Assembly (NCBI GenBank): GCA_945827765.1
Contig: CALZPS010000017.1
Location: 1-13,096, forward strand
DNA length: 13,096 bases
Reading direction: 5' to 3'
DNA from: an uncultured Lachnospiraceae bacterium
GTDB lineage: Bacteria > Bacillota > Clostridia > Lachnospirales > Lachnospiraceae
Numbering within the stretch: position 1 is the stretch's first letter; each line of letters opens with the position of its first letter. The notes under the pieces are model-generated. The model ran no database searches. It saw only the letters and a list, made by a program, of their open reading frames with translations, and was not told where the DNA came from. The position numbers and the translations under genes were made by a program. Below, piece after piece: positions 1 through 8,365 of this stretch.

Positions 1-44
1 ATCTAGTACGGTCTCGTGGGCTCGGAGATGTGTATAAGAGACAG
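1..44. other. Illumina Nextera adapter and i7 index left on the contig end (not genomic)
   Basis: Bases 11-44 read GTCTCGTGGGCTCGG followed by the 19-base transposon mosaic end AGATGTGTATAAGAGACAG, which together are the Nextera read-2 adapter. Bases 3-10 (CTAGTACG) match the published i7 index N702 in adapter orientation, and bases 1-2 (AT) fit the end of the P7 primer. The genomic insert therefore starts at base 45. On the minus strand this segment translates as LSLIHISEPTRPY and then TAG, a peptide tail that appears when adapter is left in assemblies. It creates a false stop for the truncated addA frame. The adapter match is direct; the index name is from knowledge of the kit. Confidence 0.98.
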
Positions 45-3000
45 GTCCTCTGCCAGCAGATGAGCAGGTGTAAAGATTCTTATAGAAACAGGTGCATTCT
101 TTGCAACCGCCGGCAAAATCCAATCCATATAGCATTTCGCTGAAGACAATACATAAAACGGAAATGCCCCGGAAACCTCATCAGTCTTTTCTTCGTTTTT
201 CATAACCTGCTGCGACTGTTGTGCGTTTAACATTCCCTGAATGGTCTCCTCCGCGTCTTTCTGTTCTCCCGTCAGAATCAGTTTTTCTTTCGCACGTGTC
301 ATCGCAACGTACAATACACGCAGTTCTTCCCCCAGATTCTCCAGTTTGATTTCCCGTTGGATAAGCTTTTTCAACAAGGTTGGCACCTTCGTGCGCTGAT
401 TCAGATCAATATTATCCAGTCCTACTCCCCATTCCGGGTGGATGACCATCCTGCTTTTGACATCCTGCATATTAAACTGTTTTCCCAGTCCGCACACGAA
501 AACAATCGGGAATTCCAGACCTTTGCTCTTGTGGATTGTCATAATCCGGACCGTGTCAGATTGTTCATCGGCAATATTTGCCTCGCCATAATCCACGTCA
601 TACTTTTTCAAATGTTCTATATAACGCACAAAATGAAACAGTCCCTTGTAGCTTGTCTCCTCAAATACAGCCGCTTTCTCCACCAACATTTCCACATTGG
701 CCAGACGCTGTGCACCCCCCGGCATTGCCGCCACGTAAAGGCTATACCCTGTTTCTTCCAGAATCCTCCATATCAATTCATGAATCGGCATATAAGGAAT
801 CATTCTGCGAAAATGTGACAACTTTTCATAAAACTGCCGCAATATGCGGCGTGTATTCATCTCATCATCGTCGGATGCCGCCTGCCGGCCGCTCTGCGTT
901 TCGCTTTCTGCTCCGATTTGTGTTTCACTCTCTGCTCCTGCTTGCCCTGCATATCGCTGTACGGCCTCAAAGAACGTTCCTTCCGGATATGCCATACGGA
1001 TCTGAGCCATCTGCTGCGCATCAAGTCCTACAAGCGGCGAAGTAAGCACCGACGCCAGCGGCACATCCTGCCGCCTGTTTTCCAAAAGCTGCAGATAATT
1101 CAGCAGCACACTGACCTCATATGTCTCAAAATATCCTTCCTTGCTGCCTGCATATACCGGTATCCCTGCATCCGTCAACTCCTGCACAAATACATCTGCC
1201 CATCCTCTGGCACTGCGCGTCAGAATCACGATATCCTGATATCGCACACGACGAAAAGCATTCGCATCCTTATCCCACACTTTCCCGTTCGCCATCAGTT
1301 CCTTTATCCGTCCTGCCACCATTCTGGCCTCCATCTGACGGCCGGAGAGTGTGAGATTCATTTCTGCCTGACTAGTGTCCAGCAGCAGAAGTTCCGTCTG
1401 ATTTTCGGAAATCCCATCTGGACCAATCAGCGGTTTGTATGCTGCACCCGGATAAAGTGCCGCCTGCTCGTCATACACGATTCCTCCCAGCTCTTTTCGC
1501 ATGATTCGGGAGAACACCAGATTTACGCTGTCCAGCACTTCTTCCCTGCTGCGGAAATTACGATGGAGGTCAATCCGCACCTTCTCACCATCTTCAATCG
1601 AATAGGTGTCGTATTTTTCCATAAAAAGCTCCGGTCTGGAGAGCCGAAACCGGTAAATACTCTGTTTGACATCCCCCACCATGAAGATATTATAATTTCC
1701 ATTACTTACTCCGGACACACTGGTCAGTATGGCCTCCTGTATCAGGTTGCTGTCCTGATACTCGTCTATCATAACCTCCTGAAACTGTTTCTGATATTCG
1801 CGTGCTGCCGGAGACGGCACCAGTTTTCCATCCTGCTCTTCTGTCAGAATCTGCAGGGCAAATTGCTCCATATCACCAAAATCAATCATTCCGCGGCTTT
1901 GTTTCTTTTCCAGAAATGCATCCGCAAAACGCTGTACCAGCGTGGCAAATGCTCCCATCGTTCCGTAAGTTGCGCGCATATCACGCCGCATCTGCCCAGG
2001 CTCCTCAAAGAAACAAAATTCCTGTAATTCTTTCACCAGTTTCTTTGCCTGCTCCCGCAAATTTTTCACTTCTTCGCGCTTTTCCGATGAGATATTCTGA
2101 TCCTTTTTCCGTGATAATGTCTGCCATTGAAACTCCGTCACACATTGGTACATCTGCTGCAGTCCGCTCGCCCCGGCAGCTTTGACAAGCATCTGCAGAT
2201 CTGATTCCAGCATGGGCAGATACAGATACGGTCCATCCGGTTCGTCGCAAATTTCTGCTGCCCGCCGTAAAATGTACATGGCATCATGCAAATATTGTGC
2301 GGCAACTTTCTCTGCCTGCATCCACACAGTATCATTTGCCGTTTTCTCTACATTTTCAGCCTCATCCTGCAAAATGTCATCCACTCCGGAATGTTCAGTG
2401 TCATCTGCCCCGGTCTGTGCGAACACTCCTCCGCCCGACTGTACATGATATCGCTCCGCGCACTCCGCCAGCCACTGTTTTGGCTGAGGATAACTGCGGG
2501 AATATTCATACAACTCCAGCACCAGTTCTTCCAGCCTGTGGTCATTGCGCCCGGCGCCAAGTTTCTCCACCAACTCCAGAAACTGTTCATCCCCTTCTTC
2601 ATAACATGATTCCAACACTTCCGAGAGCACATCCTGTTTCAAAAGTTTAAGTTCCCCTTCCTCTGCAATCCGGAAACCGGGATCCAAATCAATCACATGA
2701 AAATGCTCGCGAATCACACTCAGACAAAAACTGTGGATGGTTGTGATATGTGCGCTGTGAATCAATGTTGCCTGCCGCTGTAAATGGACATCCCCCGGAT
2801 GTCCCTCCAGCGCCTTCTCTACCGCAGCACGAATACGCTCCTTCATTTCTGCCGCTGCCGCCTCCGTAAAGGTAACAATCAACAGACGGTCTACATCCAT
2901 AGGATTCGCACTGTCGGTCAGCATACGGATGATGCGCTCGACGAGTACCGCCGTCTTACCTGAACCGGCAGCTGCGGACACAAGAATATTACGGTTTCGC

Positions 3001-3047
3001 AGTTCGATGACTTTTTTCTGTTCTTCTGTCCACTGTACTCCCATCAT
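45..3047 (-). CDS. addA: ATP-dependent helicase/nuclease subunit A (AddA), 3'-truncated by contig end
   Basis: AddA is the UvrD-like superfamily 1A helicase and nuclease subunit of AddAB, the Firmicutes counterpart of RecBCD, which resects DNA double-strand ends for RecA-dependent repair in the cytoplasm. About 1001 genuine residues are present. Visible motifs are the Q-motif region near the N-terminus (WTEEQKKVI), Walker A AAGSGKT with Lys31, DEYQD at 428-432 (motif II), GDVKQSIYRFR at 458-468 (motif III), IHKSKG at 838-843, and YVAMTRAKEKL at about 913-923 (motif VI). The family is usually about 1200 residues or more, so the C-terminal PD-(D/E)XK nuclease domain lies beyond the contig end. 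The frame stays open to a TAG at 3-5, but its last 13 codons are adapter. Two ATGs are adjacent (3047 and 3044); a GGGAG in the addB tail sits at a better distance for the second. The first overlaps the addB stop as ATGA, indicating translational coupling. An acidic linker carries an 8-residue tandem repeat at 704-719. Confidence 0.97.
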
Positions 3048-6000
3048 TCCTCTCCCTTCTGTTCGTCTGTTTTCCGGTTTTTCATCTCGTCCCGGATTCT
3101 CCCCATCACTTCCTCGCGGGAATATTTTTCCAGACTACGCAGCTGAAATCCCTCCAGTCTGCCGTCAAACCCGCACACTGCACCGTAACTACAATAATCA
3201 CAAGCTGTCTGACCGCCCAGCTCATAAGGCAATGCAGCCGTATCTCCTGCCGCTATCCCCTCTTTTAATTTCTGTTCTTTCTCTTTCGCATAATCTAAAA
3301 ACAGAGAAAACTCTTCCGGTGCGAGCACCTTGGAGAGTTTGCTTAAACTTCCGTCCTTATTTCTGCCGAATGGAAACAGATTGGAATTCCCACTGACTTC
3401 ATGCTGCAAATGTTCAAGCACCGTCTCGTCTGCGCTCACCACCCCATCCAGTTTCAATTCTTTGAGAATATTATCTTCAACCTCCAGCGGATTTTTCTCC
3501 CTATCCACAATCGGATCGTGCATCCGATAATAAAAGACTCCCGCCGGAATGACCGGTTTCTTCTGCTTCCGTCCTTCCATCTCCAGCGCCGCATTCAGAT
3601 AGACTGGGAGCTGTAATTGCAGGCCATGATAAAAGGCCGTAATGTCAAAGCTTTTCATTCCGGTCTTATAATCGGTCACTTTCACATAAACTCCCCGTTC
3701 ATCCTCACAGGTATCAATACGATCAATTTTTCCGCTGCCAAATTTCATCTCATAGCCGCTCGGCCGAAAATCTCCCTGCTCCATCTGTTTTGTCAGTGCC
3801 CATACAGAGCGCTGAATCAGCCGTTTAATCCGGGTAATCAGGTATTCGTTGCGCGCTGTACTGTATAGTACTGTATTTCCATATTCTACAATACTTTCCT
3901 CCACACTCTCTGAGATAAATCGTGAACGCACCTCCTCTGGCATTTCAACCCAGTCCATCCGGTTTTCATCTGCCTTTCGTGAAAACCGCTCCATCGCCTG
4001 ATGCGCAATATTTCCCAGATCCATCGCCTCAAACTGATAGATTTCCCGCTCCGAAAGTTTCAATCCATATGTCAGAAAATGAGCATAAGCGCAGGACGCA
4101 AACTTCTCCAGCCGAGTGACACTGACCCGGTCAGTGCTGCCGTACAAGCCTTCCGCATCCTGAAGCCGTTTCTGCTCTCTCTGATAGAATGCGGCATCCA
4201 GAATCTGCCGAACTGCACCCATTTCCTGCATTTTCTGCTCCTGCTGTCCAGGCCGCACCCGCTGTTCTTCCTGCTCCTGCTGTTCTTCCCGCCGATACCA
4301 GGTATATAATTCTTTCCATTCATCATCCAGACCACAAGAACGTTCGCGCAAACCTTTTGCCAGCAAAAATGCACCCTTTTCTCTGGTCAGCTCCTGCCGG
4401 TTCAAAGGTTTCCTGTCCTCATCGTCCACTTTCAGTTGTGGATACATTCTGCGGATATCTTGAATCAGATAGGCCGGGCGCAATGCCTTCCCGTCCGCCG
4501 AAATCTTGCTGTACGTCAAATATAATTTTTCCGAGGGTTTGGTCAGATTCATATATAAATAAAATTTCTGCACATACGCCTTCTCCTTCGCCCCAGGTGA
4601 CAATGCCAGTTTCCGGTTTGCAAAACATTCTCTGTCACGTTCGGACAAAAGGCCGCCCTGTCCGAGATTGCCAGGCAGAAACACATCATTTGCTCCCATA
4701 AAAAACAACACTTTCAGATGGTTTAATCGGGTTCTCTCAACATCACCTACGACCACCTGATCCATGCTCGGCGGAATCACTCCCACTTTGGCCTCCTCAA
4801 GTCCGGCATCCAGTAAATCACAGTATTCTTTCAGGGAAATGCGCTCATCGCCCAGCAATTCCACAAATTTGTCAAATAGTTCAATGACAATACGATACAC
4901 CTGCGCGTACTCTTTTGCCAGTGCCAGTTCGCCTTCATTTAAAAAACTTTCCGAAAGGCGCTGAACCTTTTCCTGCATCTGTTCCCGCACGAGAAATTCA
5001 TAGACTGCCATGGTCACATCTTTTACTGTCTTCTGCCGTTTTTTTAAAATAAAAACCAACGCATCTACTTTTTCCACAAAACGAACCCGAAGTCCATTAA
5101 TCAGCGCCAGTTCTTCCTCCCCAGTACTTTTATTCTTACGTGCCCACACGCTCTGCCATTTTTTATAGCCTCTAAGCCCCAGCGACAGACAATAGTTTTC
5201 CAAATAATCCACTTCGTCATCTGTAAATCCGCCCATTCCTGTACGCAGGAATCGAAACACACTCTCATAAGTAAAATCATCTCTTACCATCGCCAGCAGA
5301 CTTCGCAGATATTCTACAAATGCATTGAGCAAAATGCTTTTCTTGTAATCCAAAAAAACCGATATTCCATACGAGTCACAAGCCTTTTGTATCGGTGCTG
5401 CATAGGTATTCATATCTCCGGCAATCACCGCAATATCACGATAACGGTAACCCTGTTCTCTCACCAGACGACGGATTTCGGAGGCTACATACTCCGACTC
5501 TTCTTTGGGATTTCTCACAGCATGGAGCGAAATATTCTCCGGCTTCTGCTCATATTTTGTTTCTCCGTAACGAAATAATTCAGACTCCAAAAAAGCCATC
5601 TCCGCATTATTTTGGAACCGCCTAACCGGTTTCTTGTACAGATAAACCGGCTCGTCCATCCCAATATGCTGCTCTTTTGCAATCTTTACCAGCGATGATG
5701 TCATTTCCTTGCTCAAGGCGAACAATTGATACGGATGGCGGTAGATAAATGCATCCTCCCGCTCATCCATCTCCACTGTAACCATCACCTTTCGGCATAC
5801 CTTCATCAGTTCTCCCAGAAGTTTATTCTGTACCGGCGTAAAACCGGTAAAACCGTCCAGCACCACAACACTGTCCTTTAACAGTTCCGACTTTGGCACC
5901 GTCTCCCTCAGAACATCCAGCAATTCCTCTTTGGTAATGTATTTATCCGCCAAATACTGTTCAAACCCTTCATATACCTTACGAATATCCTGAAGCTTAT

Positions 6001-6460
6001 AGTACAAATAGCTTTCCGGTTCCAATGTCTCAATGAATGAATCCAGTTCATGAAATCCGATGCCGTACTGTGTAAACTCGGAAATCACTGATTTTACTTC
6101 ACTGATATACCCCTGTTTTTTTAGATTCCCTTTCAATACACGCAGTTCATCCTCATATTTTCCGGCAATCTTACGCAAAATCAGATTCTTGCCTTCATCG
6201 TCGAGCACTCTCCTTGTCTGCGATCCTGTTTCTTCAAATACTCTGTGAGACAGTCTGATGAAACTCAACACATCAATATTCATAATTCCGCCGCGCGGAT
6301 GCCTCTCACAAAGTTCTTTCTGTGTCTGCATCGTGAACTGCTCCGGCACCAGCACCAGATAATTGCATTGCGGATATTTCATAGATTCCTGAATGACCCA
6401 CTCATACAAATAGTGGGATTTACCAGCTCCGGAATTGCCGAAGATAAACTGTAAGGACAT
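3044..6460 (-). CDS. addB: ATP-dependent nuclease subunit B (AddB)
   Basis: AddB partners AddA in the helicase-nuclease that processes DNA double-strand breaks; in the family it supplies the nuclease for the second strand and an inactive helicase fold that recognises Chi. The 1138-residue length is normal. Walker A is GNSGAGKS (residues 8-15, Lys14). The C-terminal nuclease shows Asp913 and Asp916 in KIDRID, then DYKTG with Asp930 and Lys932, followed by HGLQLQLPVYL. The four cysteines of the family's iron-sulfur staple are present: Cys790 (SCAYAHF), and Cys1087, Cys1090 and Cys1096 in CDYCSYGAVC. A Glu/Gln-rich low-complexity linker lies at about 723-749. The start ATG has GGAGG six bases upstream (6467-6471). 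The gene ends in ATGA overlap with addA. A palindromic element (6491-6553) separates it from hypB, so addBA may have its own promoter or depend on read-through; I saw no convincing promoter hexamers. Confidence 0.97.
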   Translation of the reverse strand: MSLQFIFGNSGAGKSHYLYEWVIQESMKYPQCNYLVLVPEQFTMQTQKELCERHPRGGIMNIDVLSFIRLSHRVFEETGSQTRRVLDDEGKNLILRKIAGKYEDELRVLKGNLKKQGYISEVKSVISEFTQYGIGFHELDSFIETLEPESYLYYKLQDIRKVYEGFEQYLADKYITKEELLDVLRETVPKSELLKDSVVVLDGFTGFTPVQNKLLGELMKVCRKVMVTVEMDEREDAFIYRHPYQLFALSKEMTSSLVKIAKEQHIGMDEPVYLYKKPVRRFQNNAEMAFLESELFRYGETKYEQKPENISLHAVRNPKEESEYVASEIRRLVREQGYRYRDIAVIAGDMNTYAAPIQKACDSYGISVFLDYKKSILLNAFVEYLRSLLAMVRDDFTYESVFRFLRTGMGGFTDDEVDYLENYCLSLGLRGYKKWQSVWARKNKSTGEEELALINGLRVRFVEKVDALVFILKKRQKTVKDVTMAVYEFLVREQMQEKVQRLSESFLNEGELALAKEYAQVYRIVIELFDKFVELLGDERISLKEYCDLLDAGLEEAKVGVIPPSMDQVVVGDVERTRLNHLKVLFFMGANDVFLPGNLGQGGLLSERDRECFANRKLALSPGAKEKAYVQKFYLYMNLTKPSEKLYLTYSKISADGKALRPAYLIQDIRRMYPQLKVDDEDRKPLNRQELTREKGAFLLAKGLRERSCGLDDEWKELYTWYRREEQQEQEEQRVRPGQQEQKMQEMGAVRQILDAAFYQREQKRLQDAEGLYGSTDRVSVTRLEKFASCAYAHFLTYGLKLSEREIYQFEAMDLGNIAHQAMERFSRKADENRMDWVEMPEEVRSRFISESVEESIVEYGNTVLYSTARNEYLITRIKRLIQRSVWALTKQMEQGDFRPSGYEMKFGSGKIDRIDTCEDERGVYVKVTDYKTGMKSFDITAFYHGLQLQLPVYLNAALEMEGRKQKKPVIPAGVFYYRMHDPIVDREKNPLEVEDNILKELKLDGVVSADETVLEHLQHEVSGNSNLFPFGRNKDGSLSKLSKVLAPEEFSLFLDYAKEKEQKLKEGIAAGDTAALPYELGGQTACDYCSYGAVCGFDGRLEGFQLRSLEKYSREEVMGRIRDEMKNRKTDEQKGEE

Positions 6461-6466
6461 AAAAAA

Positions 6467-6471
6467 CCTCC
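6467..6471 (-). promoter_or_regulatory. Ribosome binding site of addB
   Basis: The minus strand reads GGAGG, then six T residues, then the addB ATG. This fixes the start at 6460. The site lies about 20 bases beyond the palindromic element, so any RNA switching there would act close to this start. Confidence 0.8.
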
Positions 6472-6490
6472 ACTGATATCATTCTGACTC

Positions 6491-6553
6491 AAAAATGTCC
6501 ACCGGACGTTTTGTTGCATATCTGGCAACAAAAACCATCCACCGGACATTTTG
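6491..6553 (-). repeat. Compound palindromic element between hypB and addB, possible terminator
   Basis: On the minus strand, three stem-loops sit end to end. The first is AAAATGTCC-GGT-GGATGGTTTTT, a 9-bp stem with two G-U pairs and one bulge. The second is TTTTGTTGC (6533-6525), a 7-base loop and GCAACAAAA (6517-6509), a perfect 9-bp stem. The third is AAAACGTCC-GGT-GGACATTTTT with one mismatch. The U-run of the first and the A-run of the third are the arms of the second, so the folds compete. The outer arms AAAATGTCC (6492-6500) and GGACATTTT (6544-6552) are also perfect complements. The unit TCCACCGGAC occurs twice, exactly 40 bases apart. The likely role is termination after hypB. The complete nested symmetry is more than a terminator needs, and part of it recurs at 12336-12359. 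Confidence 0.7.
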
Positions 6554-6574
6554 ATTAAATACTTAGCAACTCAG

Positions 6575-7255
6575 TTATGCCTGCCACTCTTTCACTTTCT
6601 TGCGCAGCCAGTCACACCACGGCTCAAAACCTTCTCCTGTCTTGGCAGACACGAACATCACTTCCGCTTTCGGATTGCGTTCATGAATCCGTTTCACCAC
6701 AGCCTCATCGTCAAAATCAAACACTACTTTTGCGTCGATTTTGTTAATCAGCACCAAATCACATACCTGAAACATCAGCGGGTATTTCAACGGTTTGTCG
6801 TCTCCCTCAGGCACGGAAAGAATCGCCACATTGATACATGCCCCGGTATCAAACTCTGCCGGACACACCAGATTTCCAACATTTTCCAACACAAGCAGGT
6901 CAAGCTCTTCGGTTCCAAACTCATCGAGCCCCTGTTTGGTCATCTCCGCATCCATGTGACACATCCCGCCGGTGTGCAGCTGAATCGATTTTGCTCCCGC
7001 CGCAGCAATTTTTTCCGCATCTACCGATGCATCAATGTCCGCCTCCATCACGCCAATTTTCATTTCGTCCTGCAGCATGGAAATCGTCCGCAGCAAAGTC
7101 GTCGTCTTACCTGCCCCAGGAGATGCCATCAAATTAATCATATACGTCTTTTCTTTTTTCAGGCGTGCCCTGATTTTATCCGCATTTACTTCATTTGCTG
7201 CGAATACATTTTGCTTGATTTCAATAACTCTGACTTTTTTATCCATAATCTTCAC
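6575..7255 (-). CDS. hypB: Hydrogenase nickel-incorporation GTPase HypB
   Basis: HypB is the cytoplasmic SIMIBI-class GTPase that, with HypA, delivers nickel to [NiFe]-hydrogenase (and in some bacteria urease) precursors. The 226-residue protein has the P-loop SPGAGKTTT (Lys50), MEADIDAS at 70-77, the subunit-interface nickel/zinc site GGMCHMDA (Cys99, His100), ENVGNLVCPAEFD (Cys131), NKID (171-174) and SAKTGEG (203-209). The 32-residue distance from Cys99 to Cys131 matches the family. The N-terminal CXXCGC high-affinity nickel motif and any His-rich stretch are absent, as in many Firmicutes. The frame opens with GTG at 7255, with AAAGG four bases upstream; an ATG four codons in (7246) is an alternative. 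It begins 8 bases after the esterase stop, so the two are almost certainly co-transcribed. No hypA, other hyp gene or hydrogenase is visible here. Confidence 0.95.
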   Translation of the reverse strand: MKIMDKKVRVIEIKQNVFAANEVNADKIRARLKKEKTYMINLMASPGAGKTTTLLRTISMLQDEMKIGVMEADIDASVDAEKIAAAGAKSIQLHTGGMCHMDAEMTKQGLDEFGTEELDLLVLENVGNLVCPAEFDTGACINVAILSVPEGDDKPLKYPLMFQVCDLVLINKIDAKVVFDFDDEAVVKRIHERNPKAEVMFVSAKTGEGFEPWCDWLRKKVKEWQA

Positions 7256-7263
7256 TCTGCCTT

Positions 7264-8301
7264 TTATACGTTTGGTATCTGCTTTAACTGTTCATCCAAC
7301 TGCTCGATAATACTCACCGGCGTGTTGACGAACGCAAGCATATCTCTCAGAGTCATCTTGTTGACCATCGCTGCCATATCCTCATTCATTTCCATCCCTG
7401 TCTCCGCTGCCTGACTGCCTGCTTTTTGCATCTGTGCCATCAACACGTCAAGGATCGCCTTTGACTGCGGATTGCTCATCAGCCTGCCAAAGGTACAATC
7501 TACCGAAAGAAATGGCTCATGGTCTCCATTCACATGTACCGGGCATACTGGTTTCGTCATCTCTCCGTCACCATAATCACCGAACACATCCTTCAACCAG
7601 CTGATGCTGTCCGCCACCCAGTTCGGCACACGGCTGCTGATGACTGTATCTTTGTGCTGCACGGAAGTATCACAGGTAGAAAATCCATGCGGTCCGTGAC
7701 TATAAATATGACTTTCAAATGCGATTCCATACTGGTCGAGTGCCTCCATAAATCTGATAGAATTGGCAATCGGCACAATATTGTCGGTTCTGGTCGCAAA
7801 AAGGAAGCACGGACAAGTATCAAAATCTACTTCACAAATGGTATCCGGTGCAGTCTTGTTGCATCCCTTCACATCCTCACTAGTCACTGCATAGCCAAGA
7901 ATTGCCGCGTTCGGGCGATTTTTTGCCATCGTAGCCGCTGCCGCCGCCAGATGTCCTCCTGCGGAAAATCCAATAACCGCCACCTTGTCCGCATACAGAT
8001 TCCATTCTTCCGCCCTGGAGCGAATCAGTTCCATCGCCTGCTCATAATCCTCCAGTGGATTCGGCCACACAGCATCAGCCCTCACCGAGTAACGCAGGAT
8101 AAACACCTGATACCCCGCTTTTAAATAAGGCATCGCCACCGGGTCTGCCTCACGGTCGGAACACATCTGGTAACCGCCGCCCGGCAGTACCAGCATCGCC
8201 GGACGTTTCACAACATTGCGGAATTCTCCGCCTACTTCCTGCAGATATACCGTCAAGGTTACGTTTCTCTTCTCATTTAATACAATTTGTTCTACACGCA
8301 T
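7264..8301 (-). CDS. Alpha/beta-hydrolase esterase (acetyl-esterase/BD-FAE-like) with helical C-terminal extension
   Basis: This is a predicted cytoplasmic serine esterase; no signal peptide is visible. The catalytic fold occupies about residues 1-240: oxyanion-hole PGGGY (40-44), nucleophile elbow GFSAGGH with Ser113, acid Asp173 in ATRTDNIVP, and His205 in HGPHGFS. This pattern is that of the carbohydrate acetyl/feruloyl esterase-like alpha/beta hydrolases often seen in gut Clostridia; the actual substrate is not evident. After residue 245 there is an extra segment of about 100 residues, rich in Met, Gln and Glu, predicted helical, ending in MTLRDMLAF and IIEQLDEQLKQI. It is not part of the standard hydrolase fold and I do not recognise it. 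The start ATG has AAGGAG seven bases upstream. It lies 64 bases after the M20 peptidase gene and 8 bases before hypB. Confidence 0.85.
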   Translation of the reverse strand: MRVEQIVLNEKRNVTLTVYLQEVGGEFRNVVKRPAMLVLPGGGYQMCSDREADPVAMPYLKAGYQVFILRYSVRADAVWPNPLEDYEQAMELIRSRAEEWNLYADKVAVIGFSAGGHLAAAAATMAKNRPNAAILGYAVTSEDVKGCNKTAPDTICEVDFDTCPCFLFATRTDNIVPIANSIRFMEALDQYGIAFESHIYSHGPHGFSTCDTSVQHKDTVISSRVPNWVADSISWLKDVFGDYGDGEMTKPVCPVHVNGDHEPFLSVDCTFGRLMSNPQSKAILDVLMAQMQKAGSQAAETGMEMNEDMAAMVNKMTLRDMLAFVNTPVSIIEQLDEQLKQIPNV

Positions 8302-8365
8302 TTTTCTTCTCCTTTTTTATAATTGCCCAGTCTTAATATTTCCTATTTACAGCCTTTGACTGTGT

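Noticed and set aside
918..2027. Long plus-strand open frame (about 369 codons) opposite addA
   Set aside because: It is the complement of the clear AddA helicase coding region, its product is Cys/His/Ile-rich with no domain, and no ribosome binding site precedes it. Other plus-strand frames across the window fail in the same way.
6551..7414. Plus-strand open frame (about 287 codons) opposite hypB and the esterase
   Set aside because: It spans two well-supported minus-strand genes and their junction, and its composition is that of an antisense reading.
8302..8365. Terminator between the M20 and esterase genes
   Set aside because: A 6-bp stem (ACAGTC/GGCTGT) exists, but it is followed by AAAT rather than a T-run, so read-through into the esterase gene is more likely.
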